Below, piece by piece: positions 1-13,615 of a stretch of DNA of 64,000 nt. Position 1 is the first letter of the stretch. Each line of letters opens with the position of its first letter. Below the pieces are notes generated by a model. That model had not been told where the DNA came from, searched no databases, and worked only from the letters and a program-made list of their open reading frames with translations. Source of the stretch: Reticulitermes lucifugus (Eukaryota > Arthropoda > Insecta > Blattodea > Rhinotermitidae); NCBI GenBank assembly GCA_026260175.1, contig JAKCWW010000561.1:1-64000 (forward strand), given 5' to 3'. A program made the translations under genes and the position numbers.

Positions 1-1120
1 TGGTTGATGGTTGAAAACAATGCTGCTGCACACCATCTGCAGTGTAATTAGTGTGAAATTACTAATGATCGACAATAGCCGATGTGTAGTTTATAGAAAC
101 GCTTATGTTTCCATTTATTCATGCATTGTGTGTCATTGCATTGAAAGAACCAGCTTAATGATTCAAAGGCTGTGTTATCATACCTTTTGAAAGCCCTCTG
201 CCATTTCTAGTATGTGTAGGCTTTGAAAACAAACCGTATATCTTGGCACAGCTGTGTGGCTTCATGTGCCATTCTACTCCTTCAAAATCCAGTGTTCATC
301 TTACAAGTAGTTGTGTAAAGTTGTGCTTAATGATAGACCACAAATAGCAGTAATTGTGAGAGTAATCCATCTGGCTGAAGAGAAGTGGGAAGGTAAATGT
401 GAAAATTTTTGAATAGTTAAGTCACATATGTTCTTGTAGGCCTTCGCTATAAGTAATACACAGTGGCTACGAATTAGCAGACACTTTGGAGGGCCTGTAA
501 CTTTCTGTTGAGAACACGTAATGAAAACATTTGTACTTCAAAGCAGTCTTCCAGCATTCAGGTTTTTTCATGCATATATTTCAGTTCATAATTTTTTCTG
601 CTAGTGGCTTGACAATCAGATGAACATTAATAGAGTAATACATACAGAAGCCTAGTTTATTACAAAACAATCTCCAAATATACAAATTTTTCATATGTGG
701 TCACATGTGCTCAGTGTGGGCTCCTCTGGTAGCTTAATGCACATCTCATCTCTAGGCAGTTTCGTTTCACAATCATCGTGGTATACTGTGGTGGCCTTTC
801 ATTACAGCATTCCAGATTCTGTTTATAGGCTCCTCCAGGGACAAGAGGAAAAATCATGAACTCAACACCTATGCAGGACAGAAAGATATTGGGAGACTGC
901 TTTGTAGTGGGAAAAAATTTTTCCTTATCTCTTCCCAGTAGAAAATTACTACAAGCCCTGCAAATGCCCACTAATTTGTAGCCACTCCCTGATATTTCGT
1001 TCATACCCTAATTGTTAAGATAACATATTGTTATTTATCTCATTGTTGAGACAGCCCATAGTAACTGCAGCAGTATTTGTTATAAATAGATTAAACTAAA
1101 CGGAGTGTAATGATTTAAGT

Positions 1121-1303
1121 TGAATTTGAAAGGGCTTCTTTATAAGAACAAAAGGAAATGTGTACTCTGTACTGGAGAGAATCCTGATTGAATTTTAAAA
1201 GGCTCCTTTATATAAGCACAACAGGAAACTCTTATGCCCTACTGAAGAGAACTTGGGCTGAATTCAAAAGGGCTCCTTTGAAGGAACAACCAGAACCCTT
1301 TCC
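1121..1303. repeat. Degenerate tandem triplication (68-70 bp unit)
   Basis: Three diverged units start at 1121, 1189 and 1259. Each opens with tgaatt followed by an A-rich spacer and (a)agggct(t/c)ctt, and the first two carry a matching ctactg(g/a)agaga block. The third is truncated. Confidence 0.7.
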
Positions 1304-2587
1304 TGAAGGCTTCATTAGAAGTCACTGCTACTTTGAAATAATATGAATTGGAAAACTTGGTAATATGTAAGATGAATAGCTGGAGAGGTAAGATGTAGCT
1401 GTCAGAGAAATAATTTAGTTATGCTAAATTCATATTTTGTGACAGTACCTGTGGTTCTGTGTTTTGTTGGTCCTTGCAGTTGTCTTTCCTTTCAATAATG
1501 TTGAGATTTGAGGTTCTCCATAACAGTGTGGTTGTGGTATGTGTGGTGGTCTTCTGTGTTGTGATACCATATAGTCATGTACCTACACAGTGTTGCAACC
1601 CAAACTTCACAATGTAAAATGTCCAGCTTGTTTCTTATATTGTAGTAAAAATAGAATCTGAAGAACTGGGACCATTGTCAGCTTTTTGTTTTGAAGTTTT
1701 GTAGCAGTTTAATTTTTTTGTTCTAAACATTCTTATGTTTTACATTATGTGACATTGCAATTTAAATTTTGTGTAAGATGTAATGTATTATGTTCAAGAA
1801 CATTTTATGCATAAAGGACCTGGCAAGATTTATTGGTAGGGTGGTTTTAGTTTATAATGCTTAAGATTTATTTGCATAGCTATTCAGCTCTACTGATAGT
1901 CTCATTAGGCTTGTGTGTCTTCGGGTGTATTGTAGGAGATATTTTCTTTGTGCATTGGTTTCATTAGTAGCTGTGTTTTTATTGATCTGACATTTAATGA
2001 AGCAGATGTTTGGAACTTAAGAGAGCAAGTGTTTGCTGCTACATTTGATTACCCTCACGACTAACTCATGTATTGTTTATTCCATGCTGTCGTCTTCTTC
2101 TCTGCCTCATCTTCTCAATTCCCATCACTCAAGTCAACATTAGATGTATGACGGACATCACTTTATGTGATTAAATAATTACACAGTCATAGAAGATTAC
2201 TAACAGTTATTTTTAAAACAGTAATCTTCCTGTTTTTCAGTAAATTACTTTTACAGTGCTGTGGGAAATGTAGAAAAGGTTAAAGGTTGAATGACAAATG
2301 AGAGTAGAAAATTAGTAGAAATTCTTGGTACCTGGTGTGAGAAGTACAGTGAAGCAGTGTATTCTGTCTGAGAAAATAGTTAATGAAATCATACAACAAG
2401 GGAACATGAATTTAAGGAGACATAAGTACCATTAATTGCACATGACACTGTAGATTTTAAGCCATATTGCTAACTGCATTTCAGTGTGTTGTTCACAAAG
2501 TGCAGTCTTCAAAATACAAGAAGTTCTGAGCAGAATGCAGAGTCAACTTCCCTGCTGTATTGTGTTCTAGTTTTACATGTCTAATAG

Positions 2588-2630
2588 TGTTGTTGTTATT
2601 ATTATTATTATTATTGTTGTTGTTTTGTTG
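2588..2630. repeat. (GTT)n(ATT)n microsatellite
   Basis: Compound trinucleotide run of GTT and ATT units. Confidence 0.9.
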
Positions 2631-3281
2631 TATTTTTGTAAACAACATACAGCTTAAATACAGTTTCTGTATATGTTAAATTTTGCTTACATAATCCCAA
2701 AGTTTCACATTCTTACTATACTGATTGTGGGAAGTTAAAATGTGCAGCACTTAAGTGTTAATGAAATAGGTTAAATCAGTATTTTATATGCAACTTGTAG
2801 AGTAGTTTCCATTCAGTACAATAAATTTTTGACATACATGTTCGTTTCAGTAGGTATTTAAAGCTAAAAAAAGCAGCAAAAATTATGAAAGTTGGACGGA
2901 AGGCAGTTCCAGCATAAACACAAAATATGAGATCATTCTGTGTGTAAAAAACCATGTCTGTCCAGTGCTAATGACCACATAAGCTCAAGTGCCGAAACTA
3001 GTTTGAATCCTTACACTGGACATGAAATACTCAATTCTTGGCCATGCTTGTGATTATGAAGTTGGGAATATTTGACACTAAAGTAAGTAAGTAATAAAAA
3101 TAAGAATACTATAAACCATTTTACAGCTGTATGGGAAATACTAAACCATTCCCTAGACATGTTGCTGTATGATGCATGGATATCTTTTTGGTTTCTAGGA
3201 GTGACTGAGCATTTAACTGAAAGATAAATTTTCTTCTTGAACTGTTTATTGATAGTGGCATATAATATGATGTTGAATTTT

Positions 3282-3368
3282 TTAATTCACAACACTAGAC
3301 CAACAAAAGGCACCATGGTCTAGTGTTGTAAATTTGTTATCAACAATGCACAGAATGAACAATATAAA
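3282..3368 (+). mobile_element. 87 bp miniature hairpin element with 10 bp target duplication
   Basis: A perfect 12 bp stem (caacactagacc / ggtctagtgttg) is followed by a tail, caatgcacagaatgaacaat. It is flanked by the direct repeat gttgaatttt at 3272-3281 and 3369-3378. The same tail ends the larger hairpin element at 50721-51191, so this is a deeply deleted relative of it. It has no coding capacity. Confidence 0.75.
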
Positions 3369-5496
3369 GTTGAATTTTGATTTCTTGATGAGACTGAAAT
3401 GGGGATAAAACAGCACTTTTTAAACTCATTAGTCTAATGTTTTTCGTGGAGTTTCTGAATGAAACCTGAAAACAGCATTAGTGCCCAGGTAGGGTACCTG
3501 AATATTTAGTAGAAGTGCTTCGTGAAATCCGTCACACCCTTTTCATAGCATTGTTTTCAGTTTCATGAATGATAACTAAGCTGTAAGTTCTCAGGTGTCT
3601 ATTCTGGTTCTTGCAAATGCCTTGCGAAATGTGTAGTAGGTGAATAAATATTCATACTGTGCTTATGATTCAGGCAGCTGGGTTTTCCAGTGTGTAGTTA
3701 GTTACATTGTAGCTGGCGTAGTGTGGTTGGGTTGGCCTGACTTGGCTGGCATGGGCTTCGCTTTGTCGGTTGGTTGGTTGGTAGGTTTGTCAGACTGTCG
3801 CCTGGTTGGTTGGTTTGTTCTCTTAGAGAGCTTGGTACTGCACGCCATGCTTGGACTCGCATCATCGCTTGCCTGTCTACACCGTGCCGAAGCATACCAT
3901 GCTGTGCCGCATCCTGACAGCCAACTATCATTAGTCATAAACTAGAGAATCCATTTTTCCATTGTGTTCTTATTAAGCAAACCCTCTCTGCAACTTCCAT
4001 CAATCTTTCCAGAAAAAACTTTTCTTTTTGGTGAGGTTTGGAAGGGTGGTTGACTGGATGTCTAGTAGAGTGTTGGAGCATAAAAGCCGAGGAGGGAGTT
4101 TTTATACACTGCAAAGTAATATGGATTGCAAATACAACAATGAAATAGGGGAACATGATTTGCTTCACAGTTGCTTTCTGTCTTGGGGTTTCAAAACTTT
4201 GTGCAGAGTGAAACTTTGGACAAAGGTTTTGAGTGCACCGTAGCATAAGGAGATAAAAGCTGCAACCAATTGCGAAACGTTCTGAACCCTTCAGAGGTTT
4301 ACCATATCAAAATACTCTAATCCATAACTAGAAAGCCTACCGTGATCTCATTCTGACGGTTTTAGACATAAATACTACACAGAACTTTTATAAAGTACTT
4401 TGTTATGATTGTAGCTAATAAATTTAACACACCTTCGTTATTTCTGTGTTAAACCTACGATTCTACAAATATTTGTTATCCACTTTGGGTAAGTTAAGTG
4501 AGACTGGTGGTGAGTACATGTTTAGCCTCAGTCTAAGTATAGAGTGGAGTCAACTTTGTGATGTGGCTTGGAGATATAGGTTTTTCTGGAATCTTGGTTC
4601 AAGGTCTTCTGTATTTGATAATTATAAATTGTGCTGAATATCATTGAGACACAGTTACATAATGCAATGAAACTTGCATGTGAATTCTGTCATGCAACTG
4701 GTTTTTGGACTGAATACTTCCACTGAGCACAGCAGCCATATATTCACATCTGGAAGTGCTGCAGTCATGCTTTCACCCACCTCCTGCAGTTTCACATGAC
4801 TGAATTAGTAGATCCTATATTTAACTTTGTTCTTGACCCTCCCCAGGTACATAGAAATTTTAAAATCAGTCATAATCAAAAGTAAAATTTCCTTCAGCAT
4901 TATAAACTTTCTTACCATATCTGTAATCTTGCCAAGAAAATAATACTGAACTATGAAAACAAAATTACAACAACCAGAAAATTCAGAGCTCATGAACAGA
5001 CTATAATCATTAGCAGTTATTGCTTCTTTGTTATAGTATCTTTTTATTTTGTTGCCTTAGTGTTTGGCAGGTGGTAAATGAACAGAGAAATGAGAAATTG
5101 TATCTCAAAGGTTTTCTGTTACAGTATGTTTACATCCTATTGCTGTATCAAGATACATTCCTGAGACTGACACCACGTATTGACTAATGACATTGCTGTC
5201 AAATTATGATGGATGGAAAATACCTTAAACTTCCCTTTCTGTAAACATTTTACCTGGTCATGATGTAGGGATAACTTGCAGAACAAGAAAATGAATGTTG
5301 TTAAATTTTAATCTCCTTGTAAGGAATAAATCTCTGACTTGAGTTTTAAACTTTATTTCAAACTTTTTTAACTTTGTCATTTTTAGGTGCATATAGCTGT
5401 TTGTTATAGCATCCGTAGTATGTTTCCATGCAGCAGCTGATTGATTCCATCTTGTTTTTCTTGTAGGCTTATCTGTTGTGTGTTCATGTTGTTTGC

Positions 5497-5540
5497 ATGT
5501 GTGTGTGTGTGCGCGCATGTGTGTTTGGGGGGGGGGAATG
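5497..5540. repeat. GT/GC-rich microsatellite with G run
   Basis: Alternating GT/GC run followed by about ten consecutive G. Confidence 0.9.
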
Positions 5541-5706
5541 GGAGAATATTTAGCAATATTGTGTTATGGACTGTTAAATTATTTTTATGTAGGTAAAACA
5601 CATCCCATATTTTTTATGTTTTTGCTGTCTATAAATATGTTCATTACAGTAGCTTTAGACCATAGTTTAAATATTTCTTCTGCTTTGCAGTGATTGTGCT
5701 TATTTT

Positions 5707-5906
5707 GAAATGGCCAGTCACACTTGTTGATATTATTAATAATATCAGTTATTGAAACTTGAAATACAAAATAAATACTGTCTTATATCAGAATCAATAC
5801 ATGTTGGAAATGACCAGTCACACTTGCTGATATTATGAATAAGATCAGTTATTGAAACTTGAAATATAAAATAAATACTCTTTTATATCAGAATTGATAT
5901 ATGGTG
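5707..5906. repeat. 100 bp tandem duplication
   Basis: Two units, 5707-5806 and 5807-5906, each open with gaaatg(g/a)ccagtcacactt and share most of their length with scattered substitutions. Confidence 0.9.
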
Positions 5907-8900
5907 TGGTCTGTTCGTTTGGCTACATGTAACTTGGAGTCTGATCCCACCTGTTATCAGTAATATCAAAACAAAAGATCACTAGTGTGATGTCCGAGAT
6001 TTTCACAGCAGTTACTGTGAAAATTGCTGTCTTACAGGATGGAGGCAGCACATTCCTCTGAACCACTAGTACCTTTATACAAAAATACATGGTGTTACAT
6101 CTTAAATGATTGTACACATGAAGGCTGTCAGCTGTAATGACTTAAGTGACCTGAAGACAGAGTAGAGCCAACTCCAAAAACATTCTGTATATCAAATGTA
6201 CCCTGGCCCAGTGGACACTGTCTAACATAATAGTCTCCTGGGATATTACAAGATTTTATAAGGGAAACTAAAGAGTTTTCGTGTAATTCTTTCCACATTA
6301 TTGTTCTTCATCATTATCAAATAATGTAGCAGCACACAGTTCATTAAAATGCATATGAGTATTATCCAGCTTATATGTCTTAAAAATGGACTAAGACAAC
6401 TTAAACAATAGAACAAATGAAATCGTGATCTATTTCTTTCTCTGCCTTTTGCCACTTATCAAATAAATTAGTGGAACAAACAATTAACATTTTTAGTTTT
6501 GTGTATGCTTACCTGTGTGCAGAATTTTAAGTTTTGGAATGGTTGAAGTAGCATCTTGAAGAGGCTTAATGGTGCTCAGTTCCATAGCATCCTAATTAGT
6601 GCCCTTAACTTGGTGTCTCCTGTCATGGGTTGTGAGAGAATTCGTCACCTTTAAGGGGAGAACATCAAAAGATAGTACAGGTGGTACTGTAGCCATGAAA
6701 GAAGCAGAGATGGAGGAGGTAGCTTGGAAAGTCTTTGAAAAAAGAAATGATTATAATTATAGATTTTCACCAACTTGATGAAGACTTATAAGTGCAAATG
6801 GCTACTCTTAATGATAGACATGGACTTGTTAAATTATGATGGTTGCATTGTGACAAGTGTGCAATGCTTTCTCCAGCACTGGTCACGTTTTGCTCCCAAA
6901 TAATACCTTTGCATTTCTGAACAAAAGGTAATGTTGCCCCTTGACAAGAGTTTCTCCAAGTCTGAGAGGCTGATAATGAGACTCACTTATAGTTGAGCAT
7001 TAAGGAGGAAAGGAATTGCATGTTTTGGAAGCGTTTCTGTTGAGGGATGTGGACAGATTTAACGATCCTGTTGTCTACTGTAGGGGAGGTGATGTTCTGA
7101 GCTCCTGGGATGTGTAATTCAAGATGTGGGGCAAATACAAATTGTCTTTTCCTTTCCCAACCACTATATATTTTTGTTTCCATTTTCCATTCTTTCTTTT
7201 GAATCTTCTTTCTTTTCTTTCCTTTGTTTCTTTCAGTGCTTGCTTCTGTATGATCCCTCTGTGACCTTTGAAGTAATGCAAATAATAATGCCAGTTATGA
7301 TCTCTTTAATGGGATGCAAGGCAGCGATTAAAATACTTATCTCTAAACCATTAAATAAGCAGTTTAGAGCAAACAAAATTATTTGAGTCTCATCCCTTGT
7401 ACACAAATTTATTTTAGTGAGGCTTTCATGAAGTTACTGAAAAGGAATAGGACAGACACAATGGCACATCTTAGTTTTAAGAGTGGCTTGAAGTTTTTGA
7501 GTAGCCTGAAAAAGCAGAAGTGGAAAAGTTTACGCCATGCCACAGTACTGTAGAGTTTCGAGGTTCATTCTTAGTGATCTTACAACTTTGGGCACAATGT
7601 GTGCTAATTTATTGGAGACAAGTCTGTTGGTGATAGTCATGAATGGGGCATAACTGTTTCCCTTTATATTTTGGTAACCCTTCTTCACCTTATTAATCAG
7701 GAATGTGTAACATTTTTTTTTAGAGAGAGGCATGGTTTTTGCCTTTGACATGACATAAAGGATTTTTTTTTTCTATTTCTTATTCCTCACTTTATATTGA
7801 ACTTTTCTTCTATTTCTTGTTCTCCACCTTGTGCTGCACTTTTATGTCAGAAATTAGCATTAGAATTATTGGTGTAGGGAAACAGAAGTTGTTGACCATG
7901 CAGTAATTTCATAATTTGGAAGTGATGAGATGTGTACAAATTTGTTACTGGTTTTTATCTTCACTTTGTGTTTCACAGTATGGCTGAAACAGTTTAAGTG
8001 GAATGACATGCAAGTTTAGTGTTGAACCCTTGTGTTTTGTTAAATGTAAATGTTATTTAAGAAGTTTTAAACTAATATTGTGTGTTAATGAGCTCTGTAT
8101 TTTATGTGGGGCACTAGTATTTTTGTATGTGGAAGTACATAAAACTATGATGTGAGCTTCATGTAAAGCATGGGGATATGATGGAGCAGTGTGAACCAAA
8201 GTTAAAACTGTATGACAACTTTTACCCTAGGTAGCCATTTCCAAATTTGACTGAAGGCTGTTGAGTAATTTCAGAGATTTAACATGCTGACAAACACTGT
8301 TCTTCATTCTGCATTACTCTTATGCACTGTCATGTAGACAATGAATATCCTGTGTGTTATCCTGCATTTTTCATAACAGAAGTACAAAATTAAAACCATT
8401 TTGAATAGTGAAATGTGCTGATTTAGTAGGTAATGGATCTGTGTCAGTGAGATGTGGTCCTGTTTACCGATGTCCTTGTAAGGCATTGTGATATAATTTG
8501 TTTCTAATGATTTTGCTGCAGAATTCAGGACCTGCAGTGTACCTTTTGTCATTACTGTTCTGTAATGCTTGGAAGACACTCGTCTTAAATCCCAATCGAC
8601 ACTGACTGTTGAACTAAGATTTTTCATGGTTTTTTTTCTCATTCCAGGATTGTACCTTAAGAGTAAAGCATTATTTTGTACTTTCCCATTTCTTTTTGAC
8701 CAGTTAAAGACCTCTTGTACATGTACATAGCCTGAGCATTTGGTCCAGTGCTGGTAAAGCAGCCAGTTTACTTTTGTAAGGCTGAGTGTGATAATGACAT
8801 ATATTATGGAGTCTGTGACTTATAAAAGGACTGAATAAAGTAATGGAAAGCCTAAGCCAAGATTGCTAACAACTGGAATGAACCTAGGTCCCTTGCATGA

Positions 8901-10719
8901 GATGTGATTTTCTTGCAAACAGCAAGCGCATATTATATTACTGCCCTGTGCTTGCTAATTCTTATTCTGCCTTCTTAGTCAGTTTTCAGAACAGTGAGGT
9001 GGAAGTTATTCAGCTGTTAACTCTTTTTAGTAGTGGTAGTTGCTTTTTTGTAAGCATCTATTGGTAGTCAGGTGGCATTGTATGCCTGTGTTTGCACGAG
9101 CACTGATTTCAGAGGAGGGCGCCTGCAAGTTGTCATGACTTTGCCCAAGGATCAGCATAGTCTAGTTTTGGTTCAGCATGACACCACGGTTTCTCTGTGG
9201 AACACAATAACCTCCACCAAGGCGGGGGAGGTGGCAATACTACAACGCACAATTCATTCACTGGGTCAACAACTCGAGTGTTTTGTGGATTATCATTGGG
9301 TGAGATTGTAGAAACATGTTGAAAATGTTGATTCATGCCGGAATCGGAAGTTTTGAACTGCTGAGTGCTACTGTAAGAAGCTGAGTTGTGTAATGCCGTT
9401 AAGGTCAAGCCATGTTTGAGTGTTAGTGAAGGAGAAAGTAAAAAAGACCGGTGCATTCCAGGATTGAAATTACAACAAGAGCAGAAAGCCGTTACTTCAG
9501 TATGGAGTATGCCTCTTTCCCAAATGTGTTCTTGCCATTTTGCTTATCTCATTGGCCTTTATGTTCGTCTGCTGAAAATACAAATCTCTGAATCTGTTGT
9601 TTTAAAGTGAATCATGTTACTGCTGCCATACTGTATAGTCACAGATTCTTTTCTGTTGCATTTGTGAAATATGTTCTGTATTAATGAAATGTTTACAGTG
9701 AGAGTTTTAGACTGTAATAGATCTTTATTAAAAAAAATGCCAAATTTTTGTATGAAGAACATATCATGGGAAATGTAGAAGTATTATTTGAGCATCAATT
9801 AAATTTGTCATACTGACACACTGCTGGAACACTATGAACTAAAATTTGTATGATGCCTTTGTCTTATGCCCCCCACCAATACCAGATGCCATATGAAATT
9901 GTTTAGTAGTGTCCAAAATGGGGTATTTTCATTATACAAACATGATATTGCAAATTAATGTGGAGAACTAGTGGAATGATAGTTTGCTGTACAGAGCTCT
10001 GTAGAAGAAAATTCCAAGTTACTGATATTTCACACCTTCCTTGCAGTCTCCCCATGGACCAGAGTCCTTGTGAAACTAATAGTCACCGAGCTGGTGAATA
10101 ACCCCCCCCCTCCCCCTAAACCCAGAAGTTCATTACTGTGTTCTGAAAAGTCTGCCAATGTACCTTGTGCTGAGCCAGATGCATCTGGGCCACACTCATA
10201 CCTTGTTTCCTTAGGATTCGTTTTAATATTATCCCATTTGTATGTAGGTTTTTGAATTATTATTTTTCACCAGACTTTTGTCAATTTTTAATAACTTTTA
10301 CTAAAAACATGACATAAGATGGAAATATGTTATCAGTATTGATTTTCTCTATACTGTGCACAGAACAAGGCTATTCAGACTCAGATATCTGTGATGAAAC
10401 TGTGAGTTCCTTTTAAGCATTAGTAACATATCCCATCTGTCATTTAAGTATTGATTCTATCTGCTCTCAAATGGTACTGTAAAGTAAAACATAATTGCAT
10501 TAGATTTTTACACATCAGTTGCATTACACTGTCTGAAATTCCCAGGAGAGAATTTTGGATTGGTACTATAGATTTCTCAGAGTTGACACTTTTTAAAATG
10601 TCTCATGACAGTTCAACTTTCAAATAAATCACCCTGCTTTGCCAGTATTTCTCATAAAAGATGGAAAGTAGACTTTTGAAACGTGAGGTTCTGTTTGCAC
10701 TTACCGTGAAGAAGACTCT

Positions 10720-10850
10720 TCAGGGATGGGACATAGTGGGTTCCGGTAGGCAGTTACCATTCAGAGGAACCCATTGCCTCCATCTTCAGGGTATAAGGTA
10801 TTCTTGATGCTGGGTTCCTCTGAACATTCATAACTGTCTACCAGACTACG
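10720..10850. repeat. MEAA-family hairpin repeat
   Basis: Inverted arms (about 10752-10780 and 10811-10842) share tgggttcctctgaa. Between them lies cctccatcttcaggg, the reverse of the ccctgaagatggagg block common to this family. Other copies are near 24930, 26770, 27655, 54955, 59530 and 60430. Confidence 0.6.
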
Positions 10851-12599
10851 TGGTTTCACAGTGCTCTGCATTTAGTATTTTTGTCTCACTGTCAAATACA
10901 TATACTGGGCAGGTTTCTGGCTGTAGAATTACTTGCTTAGAAATAAATTCAACAGCTGCACACTAAATGTTACAGCACCCATCTGTGCGTAGGTACAATG
11001 GATATATTAAACAGTTTTCTTTATTGTCATGAGAAGTGTTCAGAATCATAATTCATCATTGCAGCCTGTTCTTCAGCACAAGGGGAATTGGACTGCCTTT
11101 GTGAAATGTATAAATGAATGTAAAGTACTAAACCTCTTTCACTTAGTGTATAATGTTTCTTTAAATATTATTCTTTTTTCCAGCAAATTTATAAGGTGTA
11201 TGATAATACATATATTATAAATTCTTCATTCTGACCACGTGCACTGGAATGATCTACATGATCTTGAGCATACAAAAATCCATCTATAGAGTAATTCAAC
11301 ATATTGAACTCCTGCAATACTTCTGTGTGATGCATGCCATGTTTTAGTGAAGTAATTTGGTGTTTTTATTTTGTTAAGTTTACACAAGATAGGTAGAGTC
11401 TGAACTGGAAACTGCACCAGGATTAATGACTGTGAAATTTTGCTGGAATACTCGGGGTTTTTACTGAAGATGCTTTTCGTCCATGCACCATGTGTTAGGC
11501 CACTGAACTTCAGGATTTCACGCTTATGTTTACTTAAAGAAGTTTGCATTAAAAAGCCATTACCTGGACACACAAACACAGGAGAGATGTGCTGAAGTTT
11601 AATCATTCCATGAATATTGTGTATGTAGGTATATTAAAATTCCTAAAACATTATCTACACTTTACATCCAGAATTGGGTGCCATAATCTTGAAATTACAA
11701 AGAAATATTACAGATGTTTTTAGTGTAACACCTGCCACACTGTCCAGCTTCTGCCTGTTCCCAAATGAGTTTTCGTTTATGCTTCTCTTCTCTTCATAAT
11801 CCTCATTTTGTCATCAGCTGTATAGTACTATATAGCTTTTCATTATATTTTGATGTAGTAATCCGTGAAAGTGAAAACACATCTGCACATCAACTTGTGG
11901 AAACCCTGTTGCTGCTGTAGGGCATTCAAACGTGTGAAACTTAAAACAAAGGCAAATGGCTTAGCATTCCTGAATTCTTTTGTATGGGTGAAGGTACTGG
12001 ATGAGCTCACTGATTTGAATTTGTGTACATTGGAAACATCAGTTTCCATACTGAGGTGTTAACGGTCGTATCTGAAGGCTATGTACGTTACGTGCAAAGA
12101 CATATTAATACACATAGGTAAACTCAATACTGCTTTAACTACGAATATGTGTTTGATATAAAGCGCTGTGAGGTTTTGGCATCTTGTATACTATTTACTG
12201 CTGTTAACCTTGTAAGGCCTAGTGGAGTCTGTGTGTGTATCACCTGTTTTAATATTATACTTGTTAGGAAATGTCCGCAGATTGTAACACTTTCTGGCAC
12301 GTTCGCTCTGCTGTTGGCCAAATCCCTTCAAATCCATCACAGTTTTCAAGAGAAACACGATGCGAGTATTTGAAATGTGCCTTCCCTTGTTTTACAAAAC
12401 ACGCTTCATATCTTAGTAACAGATGTACAGTGGATTATAATCGATATCTGACAAATCGTATTTCTTGTTCTTATCACGTAAACGGCGAGATTTTCAATCG
12501 ATCATACGTTATTGTTGTTCGGAAGTGGTACTCCTCTTTCCAGTGCTTCCCGATATACGAAGGAGCATTGCTCTGAAGCCTTGGTAGAATGATACAAAC

Positions 12600-12725
12600 A
12601 GGGGAAAGCTGAAGTCGCCGGAGACAACCTGTCCCAGTGCCACTTTGTCCACCACATCTCACAGGGACTGGCCCGAGATCGAACCCGGGCCTCTGCGGCG
12701 ACTGACCGCATGGCCGCAGTTGTTT
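12600..12725 (-). mobile_element. tRNA-headed SINE-like fragment
   Basis: On the minus strand, cccgggttcgatctcgggc resembles a tRNA T-arm with a Pol III B box (ggttcgatctc). An upstream tggtcagtcgc-like segment could be a worn A box. The rest is undetermined. It could also be a tRNA pseudogene, but no full cloverleaf was found. Confidence 0.5.
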
Positions 12726-12784
12726 CATTTCCAGTTTTATCCGCCTGGCTCGTAGCTAACAAAAAACATAACGACCGATCATGA

Positions 12785-13020
12785 GGTACCTTTGTACCTA
12801 GTTCTTCATGTAAAGTGCCAGTCATTTTTGTACAATTTTAACCAGAATCGGAATACGTCACGAATTTTAGTAGAAGCCCCAAATATGAAATTTCACGAAA
12901 ACCCGTCCGGTGTGAATTGCGCTGTTCCACGCGGACGGACGGACGGACGGCAGGACAAGACATACATGCGTGACGAGGCATATAATCGCTTTTCGCAACT
13001 GCTTTGCGAGCGCGCCAAAA
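12785..13020 (+). mobile_element. GGCGCG-ended dispersed element, 5'-truncated copy
   Basis: Ends gcgagcgcgcc and contains the family blocks cttcatgtaaagt, ttcacgaaaacccgtccgg and a (ggac)n run. On the + strand it reads LHVKC...KFHENPSG...GRTDG...FSQLLCERAKK, in the same frame as the copy near 50306. The left end is not recognisable. No database name is assigned. Confidence 0.6.
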
Positions 13021-13395
13021 AACGATGCATTTTGCCCACATAATTGTGTTCCATGTGATTCTCAGAATAGCAGTTATTTATTAAAAAGGCGTTAACCAGA
13101 TGGTCTTTGTCATGGAGAGAGTTTGTTTTCTGTGAGGTAGGAACTGAATTTTTATTTATTATTTAAGTGCCTTTCATGTCCAAGTGGGTTAAAATCTTAA
13201 GCACTTGCCTGCATTCACACAGTCATTCCCTTTAAACTTCACAGAACTCTCATATGCCTCTAAGTTTGGAGTCTCTCTCTCTTTCACTCCCCCCCCCCAG
13301 CATGCTAACATTAACTTGTATTTGTAATATAGGCGCATGTTCCAAAAAATGGTGCTGTGTGTCCTTTGGTCCTATTACTGTCCTCTTGGACTGTA

Positions 13396-13592
13396 AAAGT
13401 GAAGGTAAAGTTGTTCCTGTGCATGCCATGAAGACACAGGAGGTGTAGAGGTAGAGCTCCACTCATTCTTAACCTCAATACAAGGTGGGGGTGAGTGGTC
13501 AGCTTCATGCCCTGGCTGCTTTTCCACCAGGGAAAGAGCCCCTGGTACCCATGGAATAGGAAGTGGGCTGGGCCCCAGACCCATTGCTCATG
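13396..13592 (-). mobile_element. tRNA-related SINE, copy 1 (head missing)
   Basis: Reverse-strand copy of the SINE that has a tRNA-like head and a body containing ctcagtgggtacc..., accactcacctcc and gtggagctataccTCC-type blocks. Here the body is present (gtagagctccactcattctt on the + strand) and the tRNA-like head is missing. Confidence 0.75.
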
Positions 13593-13615
13593 TGTTTTTA
13601 AAGAATCCATATCAA

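Noticed and set aside
9133-9456. 107-codon minus-strand frame with a proline run
   Set aside because: No recognisable domain or paralogue in the window; possibly a repeat fragment, but not supportable as a gene.
12600-12725. A functional tRNA gene
   Set aside because: Only a T-arm-like segment and a poor A box are visible; no complete acceptor stem or anticodon arm could be folded by eye.
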